Assembly: GCF_000143685.1 (NCBI RefSeq)
Contig: NC_014328.1
Location: 2,728,001 to 2,792,000 of the forward strand
Source: Clostridium ljungdahlii DSM 13528
Lineage (GTDB): Bacteria; Bacillota; Clostridia; Clostridiales; Clostridiaceae
Length of the DNA: 64,000 nt
Direction: 5' to 3'
The notes below the pieces were generated by a model. That model ran no database searches, had not been told where the DNA came from, and saw only the letters and a list, made by a program, of their open reading frames with translations. The stretch's first letter is position 1, and each line of letters opens with the position of its first letter. Positions 27,565 to 37,109 of this stretch are shown here, in pieces. The translations under genes were made by a program, and so were the position numbers.

Positions 27565-28620
27565 ATGAAAGGTTTTGCAATGTTAGGTATTAACAAATTA
27601 GGATGGATTGAAAAGAAAAACCCAGTGCCAGGTCCTTATGATGCGATTGTACATCCTCTAGCTGTATCCCCATGTACATCAGATATACATACGGTTTTTG
27701 AAGGAGCACTTGGTAATAGGGAAAATATGATTTTAGGCCATGAAGCTGTAGGTGAAATAGCCGAAGTTGGCAGCGAAGTTAAAGATTTTAAAGTTGGCGA
27801 TAGAGTTATCGTACCATGCACAACACCTGACTGGAGATCTTTAGAAGTCCAAGCTGGTTTTCAGCAGCATTCAAACGGTATGCTTGCAGGATGGAAGTTT
27901 TCCAATTTTAAAGATGGTGTATTTGCAGATTACTTTCATGTAAACGATGCAGATATGAATCTTGCCATACTCCCAGATGAAATACCTTTAGAAAGTGCAG
28001 TTATGATGACAGACATGATGACTACTGGTTTTCATGGAGCAGAACTTGCAGACATAAAAATGGGCTCCAGCGTTGTAGTAATTGGTATAGGAGCTGTTGG
28101 ATTAATGGGAATAGCCGGTTCCAAACTTCGAGGAGCAGGCAGAATTATCGGTGTTGGAAGCAGACCTGTTTGTGTTGAAACAGCTAAATTTTATGGAGCA
28201 ACTGATATTGTAAATTATAAAAATGGTGATATAGTTGAACAAATCATGGACTTAACTCATGGTAAAGGTGTAGACCGTGTAATCATGGCAGGCGGTGGTG
28301 CTGAAACACTAGCACAAGCAGTAACTATGGTTAAACCTGGCGGCGTAATTTCTAACATCAACTACCATGGAAGCGGTGATACTTTACCAATACCTCGTGT
28401 TCAATGGGGCTGCGGCATGGCTCACAAAACTATAAGAGGAGGATTATGCCCCGGCGGACGTCTTAGAATGGAAATGCTAAGAGATCTTGTTCTATATAAA
28501 CGTGTTGATTTGAGTAAACTTGTTACTCATGTATTTGATGGTGCAGAAAATATTGAAAAGGCCCTTTTGCTTATGAAAAATAAGCCAAAAGATTTAATTA
28601 AATCAGTAGTTACATTCTAA
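27565..28620 (+). CDS. NADP-dependent primary/secondary alcohol dehydrogenase (zinc type)
   Basis: A 351-residue medium-chain dehydrogenase that interconverts ketones or aldehydes and alcohols (acetone/2-propanol, acetoin/2,3-butanediol). The catalytic zinc ligands are Cys in SPCTSD, His-Glu in LGHEAVGE and Asp in MMTDMM. The Rossmann motif is GIGAVGLMG, followed by GVGSRP, whose Ser-Arg binds the NADP phosphate as in Thermoanaerobacter TbADH. The length equals that of the TbADH/CbADH group, and there is no structural-zinc loop. Driven by the sigma-54 promoter and the activator upstream. I recall a near-identical enzyme from C. autoethanogenum/ljungdahlii. Confidence 0.95.
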   Translation: MKGFAMLGINKLGWIEKKNPVPGPYDAIVHPLAVSPCTSDIHTVFEGALGNRENMILGHEAVGEIAEVGSEVKDFKVGDRVIVPCTTPDWRSLEVQAGFQQHSNGMLAGWKFSNFKDGVFADYFHVNDADMNLAILPDEIPLESAVMMTDMMTTGFHGAELADIKMGSSVVVIGIGAVGLMGIAGSKLRGAGRIIGVGSRPVCVETAKFYGATDIVNYKNGDIVEQIMDLTHGKGVDRVIMAGGGAETLAQAVTMVKPGGVISNINYHGSGDTLPIPRVQWGCGMAHKTIRGGLCPGGRLRMEMLRDLVLYKRVDLSKLVTHVFDGAENIEKALLLMKNKPKDLIKSVVTF

Positions 28621-28633
28621 AAATTCATATAAA

Positions 28634-28666
28634 AAAACTGTCGCATTAAAAAAATGTGACAGTTTT
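28634..28666 (+). terminator. Terminator of the zinc alcohol dehydrogenase
   Basis: Stem AAAACTGTCgCATT with AATGtGACAGTTTT, followed by T residues. Confidence 0.85.
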
Positions 28667-28735
28667 TACTTAAAATATTGGACAAAAGACTTCCTTTCTT
28701 ATAGATGCAAAAAATAATCAATCCGATTCATAATT

Positions 28736-28867
28736 ATAAACAGAGTTCTTGGCATCAGGTTGAGTTTTGACTCCACCTGATGCTTAGAAATCGTTATCCA
28801 GGCGCGTAACAGTACTTATTCCCCAACTTTGATAGAAGATTTGGGTGTTAGCAATGGTAGCGATCGG
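28736..28867 (-). mobile_element. Structured repeat copy C
   Basis: Minus-strand copy. The left end CCGATCGCTACC follows TTTAT (28868-28872). The stem lacks the inner module. GCGCCTGGATAA follows, then a GCATCAGGT/ACCTGATGC hairpin and the right end CCAAGAACTCTGTTTAT. It lies between the dehydrogenase terminator and the second activator's promoter. Confidence 0.72.
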
Positions 28868-28904
28868 ATAAACTGATAAATATTCGTATTTTTAATTGCG
28901 AACT

Positions 28905-29026
28905 TAAGATTTAATTAATATCTACTATGAGTAAGTCAACATATATACCTAAATTATGATAAAATTATATATTATAATTTCAAAATAAACATAACTATAA
29001 TAATACACTAAGATAAAGCTATTTAT
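28905..29026 (+). repeat. Activator promoter region, copy 2 (interrupted)
   Basis: Duplicate of 25281-25404, ending AAGCTATTTAT exactly where repeat copy D begins. The remaining bases GATATAAAAAGGAAGG continue after copy D. Confidence 0.8.
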
Positions 29027-29200
29027 CTGATGGCTACCTACTGTAACACTCCCTCTTCTATCAAAGTGAGAGATAACAGTAGCTACGCCCCTAGATAATT
29101 CATCTAAACTTAGTGGGAGAAACAAAACTCTAAAGAGAAAGCGATTCACTTTAAATCAAAGATTTGAGATATCTGCTTCTCCCACTAAGTAAGATTCATT
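29027..29200 (+). mobile_element. Structured repeat copy D, with defined ends
   Basis: A 174-bp insert between TTTAT and GATAT in the second activator promoter. The other paralogue has TTTATGATATA uninterrupted. Left end CTGATGGCTACC, stem CTACTGT/ACAGTAG, right end CTTAGTGGGAG...CTCCCACTAAG and AAGATTCATT. The optional inner module (AAATCAAAGATTTGAGATATCTGC) sits in the right hairpin here, not the left. No target duplication. A boundary shift of up to 4 bp (GATA) cannot be excluded. Confidence 0.8.
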
Positions 29201-29226
29201 GATATAAAAAGGAAGGTAATCTAATA

Positions 29227-31125
29227 ATGTTTAAACCATTTACTCATAGTGAAATAGTCAGTAGGTCTCTTAATAGATGCATTAAATACCATATAGAAAA
29301 AGGTATACCAAAACCTAAACGAACACTTAGTCGCAAAGAATTGGACAACTTAATAAAAGAAAACAACGATATTATAAAAATAGCAAAACCATTTATGGAA
29401 ATACTTTATGATTTTTTAAGTGGATCAGGTTTCTCATTATATCTCACAGACAAAAATGGAATTGTATTAACTATCATAGGTGACAAAGATATTGTAATGG
29501 AGCAGGCAAAGGCTGGAATAGCAGAAGGTATTGATCTGAGTGAACAAAGTGCAGGTACAAATGCAGCAGGAACTGCTATTTTTGAAAATTTGTCAGTTCA
29601 ACTTTCAGGCAAAGAACATTTTATAAATACTTTTCAGATTTATACCTGCTCTGCATCTGTCATACATAACGAACAAGGAAATATAATCGGATGTCTAACT
29701 TTAACTGGAAAACGTCAATTGGCTCATCCCCATACATTGGGTCTTGTTGTATCAGCAGTAAAGTCCATTGAAAATCACTTAAAATTAAATAAGTCTCAAA
29801 ATGAATTATTTAAAGCATACCAATACTTAAATAAAATCATGAATTCCATGGATTTTGGAATTTTTGCTGTAGATAATAGCGGAATAGTCAAGGCTATAAA
29901 TAACAGTGCTTGTAATCTCCTTGGCATAAACCAAAAAGATATTATAGATAAAAATGTTTATAAAGTTTTACACATATGGCAGTATATACTTGATGAACTC
30001 AAATCAGGCAATGTATATACGGATAAGGAAATTTTATATTCGGATGAGAAGAAAAGATTTAATTTAAATGTATATCCTATAAAAGATAAAAGTAATATTG
30101 TAACTGGTATGGTAGTTATATTTAAAGATATACAAAATGTATATAACTTGGTTAACAAATATACAAGTGGATCTGCTGCTTACACATTTGATGATATAAT
30201 TGGCAACAGCGAAAAAATGATAAATTTAAAAGAACAGTTAAAAAATATATCTAATAGTCCTTCTACTGTATTAATTCAAGGTGAAAGTGGTACAGGAAAA
30301 GAACTTATTGCCCAGTCAATTCACAATGACAGCAATAGAAAAAACAAAAGCTTTATAGCAATAAACTGCGGTGCCATACCAAAGAATCTAATAGAAAGTG
30401 AATTGTTCGGATATGAAGATGGATCATTTACAGGTGCAAAACGTGGAGGCCGTGCAGGAAAATTTGAACTTGCAAATGGAGGTACTTTATTTTTAGATGA
30501 AATTGGAGAAATGCCTTTGGATATGCAAGTAAATCTCTTAAGGGTTCTCCAAGAAAACTGTATCACAAGAATAGGTGGAAATAAATGCATCAAAATAGAT
30601 GTAAGAATTATAGCGGCTACCAACAAGAATTTAAGGGAAAAGATAAAAAAAGGAACTTTTCGTGAAGACTTATACTACAGACTAAATGTAATACCTATAT
30701 ATGTGCCACCACTTCGGGAAAGAGATATGGATATTAAAATACTAATAGACTATTTTTTAAAGATAAAAGCTTTTAAACTTAAAAAACCCATTCCAATAGT
30801 AAGACCTGATATATATCAAAAGCTTTTAAAACATAATTGGCCTGGAAATGTTAGAGAATTAGAAAATTGTATTGAGAATATTGTAAATATGAATGGAAAT
30901 ACATCTTTTGACTTTCAAAATAATCTTTCAGTAAATAAGCAAACTAATCCTTGTACTACAAACCTTAAATATGATATGTGTTCATTAGAAGAGTGGGAAA
31001 AAAAAGCAATAATAAATTGTATACACAACTGTAATCATAATATGTCAAAAGCTTCTAAAATTTTAGGAATAAATAGAAGTACTTTGTACACAAAGATAAA
31101 AAAATATCAAATTAATTTTTCTTAA
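29227..31125 (+). CDS. Sigma-54-dependent activator, AcoR-like (copy 2)
   Basis: Paralogue of the 25428 gene with the same length and domains (GAF, PAS, AAA+ with GESGTGKE and GSFTGA, Fis HTH); identity is over 80% by eye. The recognition helix and C-terminus ([23 protein letters not shown] region) are unchanged, so it should bind the same UAS. The sensor domain differs more, so the ligand response may have diverged. Its promoter is interrupted by repeat copy D, which could change its expression. Next downstream: UAS pair, sigma-54 promoter, a relic of a zinc dehydrogenase, and the iron-type dehydrogenase. Confidence 0.92.
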   Translation: MFKPFTHSEIVSRSLNRCIKYHIEKGIPKPKRTLSRKELDNLIKENNDIIKIAKPFMEILYDFLSGSGFSLYLTDKNGIVLTIIGDKDIVMEQAKAGIAEGIDLSEQSAGTNAAGTAIFENLSVQLSGKEHFINTFQIYTCSASVIHNEQGNIIGCLTLTGKRQLAHPHTLGLVVSAVKSIENHLKLNKSQNELFKAYQYLNKIMNSMDFGIFAVDNSGIVKAINNSACNLLGINQKDIIDKNVYKVLHIWQYILDELKSGNVYTDKEILYSDEKKRFNLNVYPIKDKSNIVTGMVVIFKDIQNVYNLVNKYTSGSAAYTFDDIIGNSEKMINLKEQLKNISNSPSTVLIQGESGTGKELIAQSIHNDSNRKNKSFIAINCGAIPKNLIESELFGYEDGSFTGAKRGGRAGKFELANGGTLFLDEIGEMPLDMQVNLLRVLQENCITRIGGNKCIKIDVRIIAATNKNLREKIKKGTFREDLYYRLNVIPIYVPPLRERDMDIKILIDYFLKIKAFKLKKPIPIVRPDIYQKLLKHNWPGNVRELENCIENIVNMNGNTSFDFQNNLSVNKQTNPCTTNLKYDMCSLEEWEKKAIINCIHNCNHNMSKASKILGINRSTLYTKIKKYQINFS

Positions 31126-31144
31126 ATTGTATATAAAAACAACA

Positions 31145-31196
31145 CTGTTGTAAAAAGCAACAGTATTTTAAGAAAAATTGTTGTTTTTTACAACAG
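31145..31196 (+). promoter_or_regulatory. Paired UAS sites overlapping a terminator hairpin (copy 2)
   Basis: CTGTTG-N7-CAACAG (31145-31163) and TTGTTG-N7-CAACAG (31178-31196), centres again 33 bp apart, about 70-120 bp before the sigma-54 promoter. Together they fold into one long stem. The palindromes are kept while the loop between them differs from copy 1. Confidence 0.65.
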
Positions 31197-31266
31197 TATT
31201 TAAAAAGATAACTAAACTCTATAAAATATCCATCTAGATTCAATCTTTTCATGATAAAAAATATAC

Positions 31267-31282
31267 TGGCACAATACTTGCT
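31267..31282 (+). promoter_or_regulatory. Sigma-54 (-24/-12) promoter of the iron-type alcohol dehydrogenase
   Basis: TGGCAC-N5-TTGCT, the same as copy 1 except in the spacer. Confidence 0.93.
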
Positions 31283-31299
31283 TATATATTTAATTAAAT

Positions 31300-31340
31300 A
31301 TAAACCAAAAAATTTAATTACCCCAATAGTTAAATTCTAA
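31300..31340 (+). pseudogene. Relic of the 3' end of a second zinc alcohol dehydrogenase
   Basis: In frame it reads KPKNLITPIVKF-stop, against KPKDLIKSVVTF-stop at the end of the gene at 27565. Bases match at about 34 of 41 positions. It lies 18 bp after the sigma-54 promoter. The body of the gene has been deleted. Confidence 0.75.
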
Positions 31341-31375
31341 AAAAGTAATGTAACTTAATAATAAGGAGGACAAAA

Positions 31376-32542
31376 ATGGGAAGATTTACTTTGCCTAGGG
31401 ATATTTACTTTGGTGAAAATGCCTTAGAAAATTTAAAAAATTTAGATGGAAATAAAGCAGTAGTTGTTGTAGGTGGGGGATCTATGAAGAGATTTGGATT
31501 CTTAGCCAAAGTTGAAAAATACTTAAAAGAAACTGGTATGGAAGTTAAATTAATAGAAGGTGTTGAGCCTGATCCGTCTGTTGATACTGTTATGAATGGC
31601 GCTAAAATAATGAGAGACTTTAACCCAGATTGGATAGTATCAATAGGTGGAGGATCTCCCATAGATGCTGCTAAAGCAATGTGGATATTTTATGAATACC
31701 CCGACTTTACATTTGAAAAAGCGGTAGTCCCTTTTGGAATTCCTAAATTAAGGCAGAAGGCACAATTTGTTGCTATACCTTCTACAAGTGGAACAGCAAC
31801 TGAAGTAACATCATTTTCTGTAATAACAGACTATAAAGCTAAAATAAAATATCCTCTTGCAGATTTTAACCTTACCCCTGATATAGCTATAATAGATCCG
31901 TCTCTTGCAGAAACAATGCCCAAAAAGCTTACAGCACACACTGGAATGGATGCACTTACTCACGCAATAGAAGCATATGTAGCAAGTTTACATTCAGATT
32001 TCTCAGATCCACTTGCTATGCATGCTATAACCATGATTCATAAATATTTATTGAAATCCTATGAAGAAGATAAAGAAGCTAGAGGACATATGCATATAGC
32101 CCAATGTCTAGCTGGGATGGCATTTTCAAATGCTCTCCTTGGAATAACTCATAGTATAGCACATAAAACTGGTGCAGTATTTCACATACCTCATGGGTGT
32201 GCTAATGCCATATACTTACCTTATGTTATAGATTTTAACAAGAAAGCTTGTTCAGAAAGATATGCTAAAATAGCCAAAAAGCTGCATCTATCAGGAAATA
32301 GTGAAGATGAGCTAATAGATTCATTAACTGAAATGATTCGTACTATGAACAAAAAGATGGATATTCCTCTCACCATAAAAGATTATGGTATAAGCGAAAA
32401 CGATTTTAATGAAAACCTAGATTTTATAGCTCACAATGCCATGATGGATGCCTGCACTGGATCCAATCCTAGAGCAATAACTGAGGAAGAAATGAAAAAG
32501 CTCTTGCAGTATATGTATAATGGGCAAAAGGTTAATTTCTAG
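31376..32542 (+). CDS. Iron-containing alcohol (butanol) dehydrogenase
   Basis: A 388-residue group III dehydrogenase, similar in length to C. acetobutylicum BdhA/BdhB. The coenzyme motif is GGGSPIDAAKAM. Metal-binding His/Asp lie in HTGMDALTHAIEAYVAS and in HSIAHKTGAVFHIPHG. It probably reduces aldehydes to alcohols with NAD(P)H. The ATG follows AAGGAGGAC. Its promoter is the sigma-54 site 95 bp upstream, inherited from a lost zinc dehydrogenase. Expression should thus depend on the AcoR-like activators. Confidence 0.94.
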   Translation: MGRFTLPRDIYFGENALENLKNLDGNKAVVVVGGGSMKRFGFLAKVEKYLKETGMEVKLIEGVEPDPSVDTVMNGAKIMRDFNPDWIVSIGGGSPIDAAKAMWIFYEYPDFTFEKAVVPFGIPKLRQKAQFVAIPSTSGTATEVTSFSVITDYKAKIKYPLADFNLTPDIAIIDPSLAETMPKKLTAHTGMDALTHAIEAYVASLHSDFSDPLAMHAITMIHKYLLKSYEEDKEARGHMHIAQCLAGMAFSNALLGITHSIAHKTGAVFHIPHGCANAIYLPYVIDFNKKACSERYAKIAKKLHLSGNSEDELIDSLTEMIRTMNKKMDIPLTIKDYGISENDFNENLDFIAHNAMMDACTGSNPRAITEEEMKKLLQYMYNGQKVNF

Positions 32543-32613
32543 TTTAAAAGTTAATGTATTTATATAAAGTTAATGTATTTATATTTAGGAAAATGTATAC
32601 AAACTAAAGCAGT

Positions 32614-32663
32614 ATGCTCCCCTTAGAGTAGACAGCCCCAATCTGTTTATAATAAGGGGAGTA
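32614..32663 (+). terminator. Terminator of the iron-type dehydrogenase
   Basis: Stem ATGCTCCCCTTA with TAAGGGGAGTAT, then TTTTTG. Just before it (32546-32584) is a short tandem repeat, AAAGTTAATGTATTTATAT twice. Confidence 0.8.
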
Positions 32664-32766
32664 TTTTTGTGCCTATGAAAGTTAAGTATACATCCATAGA
32701 AAAGGAACATATTATTTAAAATTATTTTCTATTGTGAGGCATCTTCTTTGTGCTAAATATTAAATA

Positions 32767-32982
32767 TTATACTTGCTCTATGGAAACAACTTCATAACCC
32801 ACATCTTCAATAGCAGATTTTATGTCAGCATCTTTAATTTCACCACTAGATTCAACTAAAGCTGTTTTTGAATCTAAATCAACAGACACATTGGATGCAC
32901 CTTTAAGTTCCTCCAATGCTGTTTTTACATGATTAACACAGTGTCCACAGCTCATTCCTTCAACAATTATCTTCTTTTTCAT
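32767..32982 (-). CDS. copZ: Copper chaperone CopZ
   Basis: A 71-residue single HMA domain with the Cu(I)-binding loop GMSCGHCVNHV. It delivers Cu(I) to CopA and CsoR. It lies 34 bp downstream of copA in the csoR-copA-copZ order. Confidence 0.94.
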   Translation of the reverse strand: MKKKIIVEGMSCGHCVNHVKTALEELKGASNVSVDLDSKTALVESSGEIKDADIKSAIEDVGYEVVSIEQV

Positions 32983-33016
32983 AACTTATTCCACCCTTCA
33001 TTTTATAAATGTTTAT

Positions 33017-35467
33017 TTATATTGATGGCTTAAAGCCTTTCAATCTTAAAGCATTACTTAAAACTGATACAGAACTTAAACTCATGGCAAGAGCTGCTAT
33101 CATTGGGTTTAAAAGTGGTCCTCCAAATATGTGAAGTACTCCCATAGCTACCGGAATTCCTAAACTATTATAACCAAAAGCCCAGAACAAGTTTTCCTTT
33201 ATATTTTTTATTGTTTTCTTGCTTAAATCTATAGCTGTGACCACATCCATTAAATCACTTCTCATTAAAACTATATCTGCAGACTCCATAGCTACATCTG
33301 TACCAGACCCTATAGCTATACCTATATCAGCCTGTGCTAAAGCTGGTGCATCATTTATGCCATCTCCAACCATGGCAACTTTCTTGTTTTCACTTTGAAG
33401 TTTTTTAACTTCATTAGCTTTATCTTGTGGTAAAACTTCTGCAAGTATTCTATCTATTCCAACCTGCTTAGCTATAGCTTCAGCAGTTTTCTTGTTATCT
33501 CCAGTTATCATTGCCACTTCAATTCCCATAGAATGAAGTTTATCTATAGCCTTTTTACTGTGTTCTTTAACCGTATCTGCTACAGCAATTACACCAATTG
33601 CCTTATTTTCAAGAGCTACATACATAGGAGTTTTGCCTTTATCTGCTAAAACTTGTGATCTTTCCTCTAATTTTTCTAAAGAGATATTACTTTCAAGCAT
33701 AAGTTTTCTATTACCAAGCAATATTTTACTGTTTTCTATATTAACTTCTATTCCATGACCTGGTACAGCTTTAAATGACTGTAATTTTTTTAATTCAATT
33801 TTCCTATTTTCAGCTTCTTTAACTATTGCTTCTCCCAAAGGATGCTCTGATGATTTTTCACCTGAAGCTGCTAATTGAAGTAAATAGTTTTCATCTATGT
33901 CTGGAATTGTAACTATATCTGTAACCTTTGGATTACCTTCAGTTATAGTTCCTGTTTTGTCAAATACTATAGTTTGAATTCTATGCGCTGTTTCCAGTGC
34001 AGTACCACTTTTTATAAGCACACCATATTCAGCACCTTTTCCGGTACCAACCATAATAGCAGTTGGTGTTGCCAATCCTAAAGCGCAAGGACACGCAATT
34101 ACTAACACTGATATAAATATGGTAAGTGAAAATACTCCTGTTTCACCATATATGTACCAAGCTAAAGCAGCAATTATAGCTAATGCCATTACTACCGGTA
34201 CAAAGTATCCTGATATAACATCTGCTAATTTTGCAATAGGAGCCTTTGACCCCTGGGCTTCCTCTACTAATTTAATAATTTGTGCCAGTGCTGTATCCTT
34301 ACCAACTCTTGTAGCTCTATACTTAATAGAACCATTTTTATTTATACTTGCTCCAATGACCTTATCAGAAGGATTTTTTTCTACAGGTATACTTTCACCT
34401 GTAAGCATGGATTCATCTACTGAAGTAATTCCCTCTGTAACCTCTCCATCTACAGGTATTTTTTCACCAGGTTTTACTACAATTATATTTCCAACTTCAA
34501 CTTCATCTATAGAAATTTCTATTTCCTTATCTTCTTTAATTACAGTAGCAGTTTTTGGTGCAAGCCCCATAAGCTTTTTTATAGCTTCCGAAGTTTTTCC
34601 TTTAGCAACAGATTCCAGATATTTACCTAATGTAATAAGAGTAAGTATTGTACCTGCTGATTCAAAATATAAATGATAGTTTGTGTTTCCTATAAAAATT
34701 TCATATACTGCAAAAACACTATAGATAAAAGCAGCAGATGAGCCTATTGCTATAAGTGAATCCATATTGGGACTTCTTCTAAATAATGATTTAAAGCCAA
34801 CAGTAAAATACTTTCTACCAACAATCATTATAGGTAATACTAAAAGTAACTGTATTATGGAAAAAACTTGCGGATGATTCATTGGGTCTATAGCCTGTGG
34901 AAGCATATATCCCAATTTTTCACTAATCATTGGTACCATAGCTATTATAAGTAGTGGAACTGCAAATACAGCAGATATTATAAATCTATTCCATAACGAC
35001 TTTGCTTCTTTTTCTTTTTTTCCCTTATCTGTATCTACAGAAATTTCTTCTTCTAAAGCTTTATATCCTGCTTTTTCTATTGCCTTTTTTATATCCTGAA
35101 CATTAACCTTTGAAGCATCAAATGCTATACTTAGCTTTTCCGTAGCAATATTTACATTTGCTTCATATACGCCTTCTAGTTTTTTTGAAACTCTTTCTAC
35201 TGCTTTAGCACAAGCTGCACAGGTCATTCCTTCTATCTTCAAGGTTTTATTTGTAGTATCAATTAAAGCTTTATATCCAGCTTTATCTATTGCACACTGT
35301 ATATCTTGAACATTAACCTTTGACTCATCAAAACTTACACTTAATTTTTCTGTTGCCAAATTAACATTAGCATCTAACACACCATCTAGTTTTTTTGAAG
35401 CTCTTTCTACTGCTTTAACACAAGCTGCACAGGTCATTCCTTCTATTTTTAATGTCCTTTTTATCAT
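33017..35467 (-). CDS. copA: Cu(I)-exporting P1B-type ATPase CopA
   Basis: An 816-residue copper efflux pump. Two N-terminal HMA domains ([11 protein letters not shown] near residue 10 and [11 protein letters not shown] near 80) are followed by eight helices, with the metal motif [10 protein letters not shown] in helix 6. The phosphorylation site is DKTGTITEG, with HPLGEAI and [10 protein letters not shown] in the nucleotide and hinge regions. The ATG follows AAGGAGGAAGGAG. It has its own copper-type operator about 85 bp upstream. Confidence 0.96.
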   Translation of the reverse strand: MIKRTLKIEGMTCAACVKAVERASKKLDGVLDANVNLATEKLSVSFDESKVNVQDIQCAIDKAGYKALIDTTNKTLKIEGMTCAACAKAVERVSKKLEGVYEANVNIATEKLSIAFDASKVNVQDIKKAIEKAGYKALEEEISVDTDKGKKEKEAKSLWNRFIISAVFAVPLLIIAMVPMISEKLGYMLPQAIDPMNHPQVFSIIQLLLVLPIMIVGRKYFTVGFKSLFRRSPNMDSLIAIGSSAAFIYSVFAVYEIFIGNTNYHLYFESAGTILTLITLGKYLESVAKGKTSEAIKKLMGLAPKTATVIKEDKEIEISIDEVEVGNIIVVKPGEKIPVDGEVTEGITSVDESMLTGESIPVEKNPSDKVIGASINKNGSIKYRATRVGKDTALAQIIKLVEEAQGSKAPIAKLADVISGYFVPVVMALAIIAALAWYIYGETGVFSLTIFISVLVIACPCALGLATPTAIMVGTGKGAEYGVLIKSGTALETAHRIQTIVFDKTGTITEGNPKVTDIVTIPDIDENYLLQLAASGEKSSEHPLGEAIVKEAENRKIELKKLQSFKAVPGHGIEVNIENSKILLGNRKLMLESNISLEKLEERSQVLADKGKTPMYVALENKAIGVIAVADTVKEHSKKAIDKLHSMGIEVAMITGDNKKTAEAIAKQVGIDRILAEVLPQDKANEVKKLQSENKKVAMVGDGINDAPALAQADIGIAIGSGTDVAMESADIVLMRSDLMDVVTAIDLSKKTIKNIKENLFWAFGYNSLGIPVAMGVLHIFGGPLLNPMIAALAMSLSSVSVLSNALRLKGFKPSI

Positions 35468-35549
35468 TGCTCCTTCCTCCTTCTGTTTTGATATGTATAA
35501 CTTTAAAACTACTATCTATATTTTGAACTTTTACATTGAATATTATATT

Positions 35550-35572
35550 TACCCCCCACCTGTGGGGTGGTA
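35550..35572. promoter_or_regulatory. CsoR-type operator before copA
   Basis: GC-rich dyad TACCCCCCACC-TG-TGGGGTGGTA in an AT-rich gap. On the minus strand TATAAT lies just after it, so it can block a copA promoter. Confidence 0.75.
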
Positions 35573-35686
35573 TTTTACTATAAGTTATCATTTATGCTTT
35601 TACTTTACACCTCCTACATTGCTAGATATAAAACCTTTAATATAAGATGATAAGCAAGAGGAGGCATATATTTTTTTAGTTGTATT

Positions 35687-35953
35687 TTACTCTTTTAGTA
35701 ACTTTGAAAGTAAACCTATTATCTCATCTACCTTCTCATCACCGCTATTGTTAATAAAGGCATCTTTTACACAATTATTAAGATGTTGTTTTAGAATAAG
35801 CAAATTAGCTTTTTTTAGCAATGATTGAGCTGCAACCATTTGATTAGATATATCAATACAATATCTTCCCTCCTCAATCATTTTTATTATACCTTCTATT
35901 TGTCCTTTTGAAGTTTTTAAAGCTTGTATGGCTTTCTTTTTTTCTTCGTTCAT
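35687..35953 (-). CDS. csoR: Copper-sensing repressor CsoR
   Basis: An 88-residue four-helix DUF156 repressor. The Cu(I) ligands Cys-His-Cys are visible as YCID, then KQHLNNC, matching CsoR rather than the formaldehyde-sensing FrmR type. Copper binding releases it from the G-tract operators at 35966 and 35550. The first gene of the copper cluster. Confidence 0.94.
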   Translation of the reverse strand: MNEEKKKAIQALKTSKGQIEGIIKMIEEGRYCIDISNQMVAAQSLLKKANLLILKQHLNNCVKDAFINNSGDEKVDEIIGLLSKLLKE

Positions 35954-35965
35954 TTTCTCCTCCCT

Positions 35966-35982
35966 GCCCCCTAGGGGGGTAT
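35966..35982. promoter_or_regulatory. CsoR operator before csoR
   Basis: GCCCCCTAGGGGGGTATA, a near-perfect dyad 13 bp before the csoR start, next to TATAAT-like sequence. Suggests autorepression. Confidence 0.8.
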
Positions 35983-36082
35983 ATTTATATTATATATTAT
36001 TTCTAAATTTAATTCAATATCAGTTTAACACTACTATACCATCTTCAAACCTTTATTATGCATTTACCATAAACAGAGTTCT

Positions 36083-36913
36083 TTAACTATTACTGATATG
36101 ATTCTCAAGAAATTTAGCCACTCCATCCTCATTATTTGAACCAATAATTCCTGTGGCCAACTTTTTTAATTCATCATATGCGTTTTTAACTGCATATTTT
36201 TCATCCGCAAATTTAAAAAGTGGTACATCATTTAAATTATCTCCAAAACAAATAAGCTTGTCTGCTTTCAAACTTTCCTTTAAGTATTTAGCTGCTAAGC
36301 TTTTATTAGCATTATAATTCATTGATTCAAGCCAGAAAAAACCTTTTGCATATATCTCCTCTGTGTAATGAAAACTGCCCTTTATTACTTTTGTAAATAA
36401 TTGATATGTGTCATCTAAAACACCTTTTGCTTCTATTGCAAAAATATTTATTATATTATAATTAACTATTTCTGAAAAATCACTTACCTCAGTAAGCCTT
36501 GTATCACCATGCTGTATTCTTGAATTTATGTATATGTCTTGTCCTTCATTAAAAATTCCCCTATAAAATATCTTTTTATTTCCAGCTGAATCTACTGCAG
36601 ACACTATAGGTGAGATTTTTTTTAATTTATAATATTTTAAAATGAAATAAACAGTACACTCATCTAAATAGTTTTCTACTATATTTTTAGCCAAAGTAGT
36701 ATCATATATGAAAGCTCCATTATTTAAAATAATAGGTATATTTAGGTTTAATGGTTTCAATATACTTTTACAAGCTTCATAGGACCTAGCTGTAGCAATA
36801 GTAAATTTTAATCCTGAATCTATTAACTTATTTATAATTCTAATTGAATTTTTGCTTACGACTTGATCTGAATTTAATAAAGTTCCATCCAAGTCCGAAA
36901 TATATAACTTCAA
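36083..36913 (-). CDS. Cof-type HAD-superfamily phosphatase
   Basis: A 276-residue cytosolic HAD hydrolase with a C2B cap. Motif I is DLDGTLLNSD, motif II is FTIATARS, and motif IV is CFGDNLNDVPLFKFA. Family members dephosphorylate sugar phosphates or flavin precursors; the substrate is unknown. The start is TTG at 36913 behind GGAGG. The last bases touch a 15-bp fragment of the structured repeat's right end (36070-36084). Confidence 0.9.
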   Translation of the reverse strand: MKLYISDLDGTLLNSDQVVSKNSIRIINKLIDSGLKFTIATARSYEACKSILKPLNLNIPIILNNGAFIYDTTLAKNIVENYLDECTVYFILKYYKLKKISPIVSAVDSAGNKKIFYRGIFNEGQDIYINSRIQHGDTRLTEVSDFSEIVNYNIINIFAIEAKGVLDDTYQLFTKVIKGSFHYTEEIYAKGFFWLESMNYNANKSLAAKYLKESLKADKLICFGDNLNDVPLFKFADEKYAVKNAYDELKKLATGIIGSNNEDGVAKFLENHISNS

Positions 36914-37031
36914 AATATTCAGTCCTCCAAACGCATTTATAATAATTAAGTCACAAAACCTATTATATATCTAATAACCATAAAAATATAGACTCAATTT
37001 TTTAGTTGAAAGTTGAGTTATATTCAATAAT

Positions 37032-37073
37032 AAATGAGCATGGATTCACTCTTACACAAATCTATGCCCATTT
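37032..37073 (-). terminator. Terminator of the WG-repeat gene
   Basis: Stem AAATGAGCATGGATT with AATCTATGCCCATTT. Closely similar to the stem at 20489-20535. Confidence 0.65.
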
Positions 37074-37109
37074 CCTCTTTAATTTTTAACTTTTAATTTT
37101 TTATTGCAT

